A stretch of 64,000 nucleotides of DNA from Mytilus californianus (Eukaryota; Mollusca; Bivalvia; Mytilida; Mytilidae). Of the stretch, positions 33,079-64,000 are shown in pieces. Within the stretch, counting starts at the first letter, position 1. Every line of letters begins with the position of its first letter. The stretch is from the NCBI RefSeq assembly GCF_021869535.1, contig NW_026262593.1, positions 55,293,318-55,357,317 of the forward strand, in the 5' to 3' direction. A model generated the notes under the pieces. The model saw nothing but the letters and a program-made list of their open reading frames with translations, was not told where the DNA came from and made no database searches. The translations under genes and the position numbers were made by a program.

Positions 33079-33781
33079 ATCAGTCAGGGGTACTACTTAA
33101 ACAAGTGATTTCAGAATCACTTCCTCGAGTGATTTTGGCTGTGAAATATTAAAAATTTTCACACAGACTTTTTAAAATCACTGAAACAAGTAATTTTAGA
33201 AGTTAAAATGTAATCACTTTAATAAGTGTTTTTAACATTTTTTTGATATTTTTCCTACAAGCTTGATTTTTTTATTGTTAAAAAGACAACAATTCCATTG
33301 AAAAAACAACTATGTACATGCAGAAATTGTCTTTTGCTTGATAAGCCTGACACTTTTACAGTTTTTTTAAAATATGCAAAAACTGGAATAGTTTGTAGAT
33401 CAGGTCATAACCTTGAAGTAGATCATTCTAACTCTAAAGAAAACCAATCAGGTTACCTAATATTGTTGATCTTTGTCTGATAGTAAGAGTAGTTAATGAA
33501 TTTTTGATTACAGAAAAATTCCCAAGGGTACTTTTAAAAGCTTTAGCGCACTAACTTACTGCCCAAGCGCACTGGTGAAATTAATATACAAAGAAAAAGG
33601 GATAATTGATTTATGTAGGAAAATTATAGAAAAGATTGTGAAAATATGGAAAATCAATGAAATTAGCATTTGAAGATCAAAGAAAACACTAAAATCACTT
33701 AAATAGGTGATAACTGAATTTATCAAATCACTGAAATAAGTGATGATGAAATCACTTGTTTAAGTAGCACCCCTGACTGAT
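33079..33781. mobile_element. 703-bp element with ~35-bp TIRs
   Basis: The left end 33079-33113 and right end 33747-33781 are inverted copies (ATCAGTCAGGGGT then CTACTTAAACAAGTGATTT) with one or two differences. Just inside, AAGTGATTT and AATCACTT motifs repeat in both directions. A 60-codon frame at 33298-33480 (MKKQLCTCRNCLLL...) is unrecognised. Confidence 0.78.
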
Positions 33782-34272
33782 CATTGCTATGTTCAATAAA
33801 TAATTTCTATTCATATGAATTTGTTGAAATATGTAAAACAATGTATAAGAAGACAGTACTAAAAAGCCTGATGCTACACACACTAAAAGACATAATTTGC
33901 AAATGTAAAATTTTGCAGGTAAACAATAAAAAAATGATATTATTGTTTACTGCAATTTCAGTATTCAATCAGGTCCGTTTCCAGAGACACATTTCGGCAA
34001 TTAGTGTAGGAAGTAACATTAATAATTTCTTATTGTTACTTTTTGTGGGTAATTGTAGCCAGTGCCTTTTTTTATTGTTATACTTTACAATGTTTTAGTC
34101 CTTTTTTCTTAAATGTAATATCTAGATAATCAGAACATCTATAGGTGGCTAATTTATTTCAATTTTGATGTTTAAAGATACATGTATATCCCTCACTGAC
34201 ATGATTGGTATCAAAGCAAAAACTAATAATGGAAATATGCTGGACAGAATTTCCAAAATATAAATACTGATA
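33782..34272. other. Spacer, nothing recognised
   Basis: A frame from 33784 ends at a donor-like CAG/gtaaac near 33918 but has no identifiable partner exon. Not supported as a gene. Confidence 0.35.
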
Positions 34273-34470
34273 TCTGACAGAAAAATAGCTAAGACGAATA
34301 TTGAAGCTGCACAACAGAAGTACAAGACGCAACACGACAAAAACGTAGAAGAACCAAGTTTTTATATATTAGATAAAGTATGGCTTTACTGTACACGGAC
34401 TTCAGTTGGCTCGTCGCCCAAACTTCAACGAAAATGGACTGGACCATATTATATTGCGGAACATGTAGGC
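34273..34470 (+). pseudogene. Ty3/gypsy-type integrase C-terminal fragment
   Basis: An uninterrupted 66-codon stretch reads SDRKIAKTNIEAAQQKYKT..., then DKVWLYCTRTSVGSSPKLQR and KWTGPYYI. The order Q-x-Y/K-x2-x2-D then D-x-VWLY...G-x-SPKLQRKW-x-GPY is that of the region after the catalytic core in Ty3/gypsy (Metaviridae) integrases. It has no start, no catalytic core and no LTRs nearby, so it is a short dead relic. Confidence 0.82.
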
Positions 34471-34489
34471 GTTTTTTGGCTCACACATC

Positions 34490-34690
34490 AAACATTTAGC
34501 CTGATTTATATGAACTACTAAGTCAGGAATATGACAGTTGTTTTCCATTTGTCTAAGATATGTTTGAGCTTTTGATTTTGCCATAAAATGATTTGGTAAA
34601 GGACTTTCCGTTTTGAATTTTCCTTGGAGTTTGGTATTTTTGTTATTTTACTTTTTACTAGCTGATATATATCGTGTATATTATCCCTGA
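34490..34690 (+). repeat. Interspersed repeat fragment
   Basis: The phrases CTAAGTCAGGAATATGACAG, TTTGAGCTTTTGATTTTGCC and GACTTTCCGTTTTGAATTTT read like a dispersed bivalve repeat. It adjoins the integrase relic. No second copy occurs in this window, so confidence is limited. Confidence 0.4.
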
Positions 34691-36138
34691 GGTAAATTCA
34701 CTTTTAGATATATATCATATTCCTGTTTCAAAAGTGTCATGTTCATTCTAGCCTTTGTTACATCCTTAATCTAAATTCAGTGGACCGAAAAGAATAATAT
34801 TACCTTCATTCTATATTTTGACCTTTGTAGAAATCATCTGAAACCTACATCATCATGTATCAGTCTGAAACTGACAATTTGAAATACAAAACTATATAAA
34901 TATTTTTAGGCCAAATCAAATATTATTTTTGGTTCCAGATCCATTGTTGAAAAAAGGGTAGATAAATGTGCATGATGTAGGAAGGAATTATTTTTTGTTT
35001 TGATAATTTTTTTTTAATATAGAATATATACATGTACACAGAAGACATTGTAACTTGAACAGTGCTTACTTAATATAGATATAATGGCTAAAAAATTAAG
35101 GGTGACAGTAGGTAGGGCAACTGGAAACATATATATAGTTTTAGTTGGTCTCATTGATGTTTGCAATAATAACACGAATAACCTGTTTGAAGTAGAATAT
35201 TTTGTATCATAATACATGTAATAAAAAGTGTCCAATTCAAAGTTTTACAAAAGTGTCTGGCATGTGTCCAGACATGCCTTGATTACCATTAATATATTTA
35301 TTTCTCATTTTATAAAGAAAATGGAAAATTAAGAAATGATAAACATGATAGTATAGATGATATTTAAGGTAGATCATAAGTATATGTTTCCCGAGATAGA
35401 ATTTTCTTATACTTTGCCAAAATGAAATTTTACTATGCTCTTTTCAAAAATATAATAAAAAGGATAGGTCACAGTGCTATTTTTCAAGCTATGAGTCGTT
35501 GAAAATTGCCCAAATTTGGTTAGAATGATCATGAAAAAACACATTTTTGTGCATAAAAAGAAATCTATGAGATAGAATTTTGAAATAAGTTGTGAGAAGA
35601 TAGGTTTCATAATATGTTTTAAGAAAATAAAAAGAAAAAATGCTGTCACCGAACTTGTTTTCTTGCTACAAGTAAAATAAAATATTTCCCCATCAGTCCA
35701 GTATAATTTTTTTACTAAAAGAGTTATCTCCCCTTAAATGGCTTAGCTGAAAAAATTGATTCTAAACACAAATGTTTGGTATTAATATTTAAATATTTTG
35801 GATAATGCAATAAATCAGCAAGTTTTCTTCATATATATAAACAGTCTAACCAATAAAATTGCACATCTGTCTACAAATTTGCAGATTTGGGCAAATAACT
35901 ACACTGATTGTGTACTGCGATAGTACAATCCAAGGTGGCGGTATATACCATGAATCTTTCTAAAGAAAAGTATTTTTTATTTCAAAAAAGCATGCAAACA
36001 CTACTACAAGCATTCATACTAACATACAGTGTTCAGCTTAAAACAAAAATCAACTTCTGAGCTTCATGCAAAAGCGAGAACATCACTTGTTTTCATATAG
36101 AGTAAATTTAAAAAAAAAACACATTCAATTCAAAAGCA
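34691..36138. other. Spacer, nothing recognised
   Basis: AT-rich with no exon-like or element-like structure that I can support. Confidence 0.4.
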
Positions 36139-36308
36139 CATATATCAGTGTATCCCAAACTCTGTCTGACCAACAAAATGTCAGACAAAAAATCATTTGG
36201 GCAGACAGAAATTTTCAGATTTTTTAGATGAAAATATAGTAGAAAAACGTCAAATTTCTTTTTGGTCAGACAAACCCTAAAACAGTTTGGCACAGACTGA
36301 TATATATC
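36139..36308. mobile_element. 170-bp MITE with inverted ends
   Basis: ATATATCAGTGTATCCCAAA and TCTGTCTGACC at the left match GGTCAGACAAACCC and CACAGACTGATATATAT at the right as imperfect inverted repeats. Non-coding. Just upstream of the first certain ALDH4A1 exon. Confidence 0.65.
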
Positions 36309-36329
36309 TGAAAAAATGAAAAAGTTGAT

Positions 36330-36560
36330 ATGGTGTTTATATCAGTGAGACAGCAACACACCAATACATTTTGTACAACAAAAATTTAAAAAAAAGACAT
36401 CTACATTTTGAAAATATTTTATATCAGTGAGACCGCAACCCAAAAATGCAACAAAAGTAAAAAAAGACATATACAATTTGAAAGTATTGTATATCAGTGA
36501 GACCACAAACCATCAACACAACAAAAAAAAAAAATAAAAACATCTACATTTTGATTTTTT
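36330..36560. repeat. Three tandem ~75-bp units before ALDH4A1 exon A
   Basis: ATATCAGTGAGACxGCAAC-type units start near 36338, 36421 and 36491, each followed by an A-rich run and CATCTACATTTTGA-like sequence. The last unit supplies the T-rich acceptor tract of exon A. Confidence 0.72.
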
Positions 36561-36567
36561 TTTTTAG

Positions 36568-64000
<27,433 letters not shown>

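Noticed and set aside
36497-36567. In-frame GTG-initiated extension of ALDH4A1 exon A
   Set aside because: It is a tandem repeat plus poly-T acceptor tract. A GTG start is not expected in animals, and the splice acceptor explains the boundary.

Overview
The window looks like nuclear DNA of a marine bivalve, most probably a mussel of the Mytilus type. It is AT-rich, its genes have short exons with GT-AG introns of 0.4 to 6 kb, and it is full of short non-autonomous repeats of the kind known from bivalves: tRNA-derived SINEs, terminal-inverted-repeat MITEs, and elements whose core is a tandem array. The species call is inference from repeat style, not from a search.

Three host genes can be read. 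(1) A class A G-protein-coupled receptor lies in a single coding exon at 3048-4196 (+). (2) An 8-exon gene at 16741-31620 (-) was assembled from splice sites with phases that match at every junction. It encodes about 274 residues and resembles proteasome assembly chaperone 1 (PSMG1) in its second half. (3) Delta-1-pyrroline-5-carboxylate dehydrogenase (ALDH4A1), a mitochondrial enzyme of proline breakdown, is on + with 13 exons between 36568 and 63402. Its first exon is not identified and its last exon lies past the right edge. The promoter of gene 2 lies in the interval upstream of ALDH4A1, so the two genes are arranged head to head.

Layout: 1-3000 repeats; 3048-4196 receptor; 4200-8250 MITEs and a nested insertion; 8286-10590 a 48-bp minisatellite of 48 units; 11563-12652 an element bounded by 38-bp inverted repeats, holding a broken zinc-finger ORF and a hammerhead ribozyme; 12.7-16.7 kb more elements; 16.7-31.6 kb the minus-strand gene with repeat-packed introns; 32-36.5 kb transposon relics, including a Ty3-type integrase fragment; 36.6-63.4 kb ALDH4A1, whose introns hold three large related insertions in one orientation plus many smaller ones.

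The most interesting signal is the 11.56-12.65 kb element. A hammerhead core with a palindromic stem III sits just inside its right inverted repeat, on the same strand as a C2H2 zinc-finger reading frame. Second is a set of otherwise unrelated repeat families that all end in a strong hairpin followed by an A/T-rich terminus, an architecture like Helentron-derived non-autonomous elements. No tRNA, rRNA, CRISPR array or bacterial-style operon was seen.
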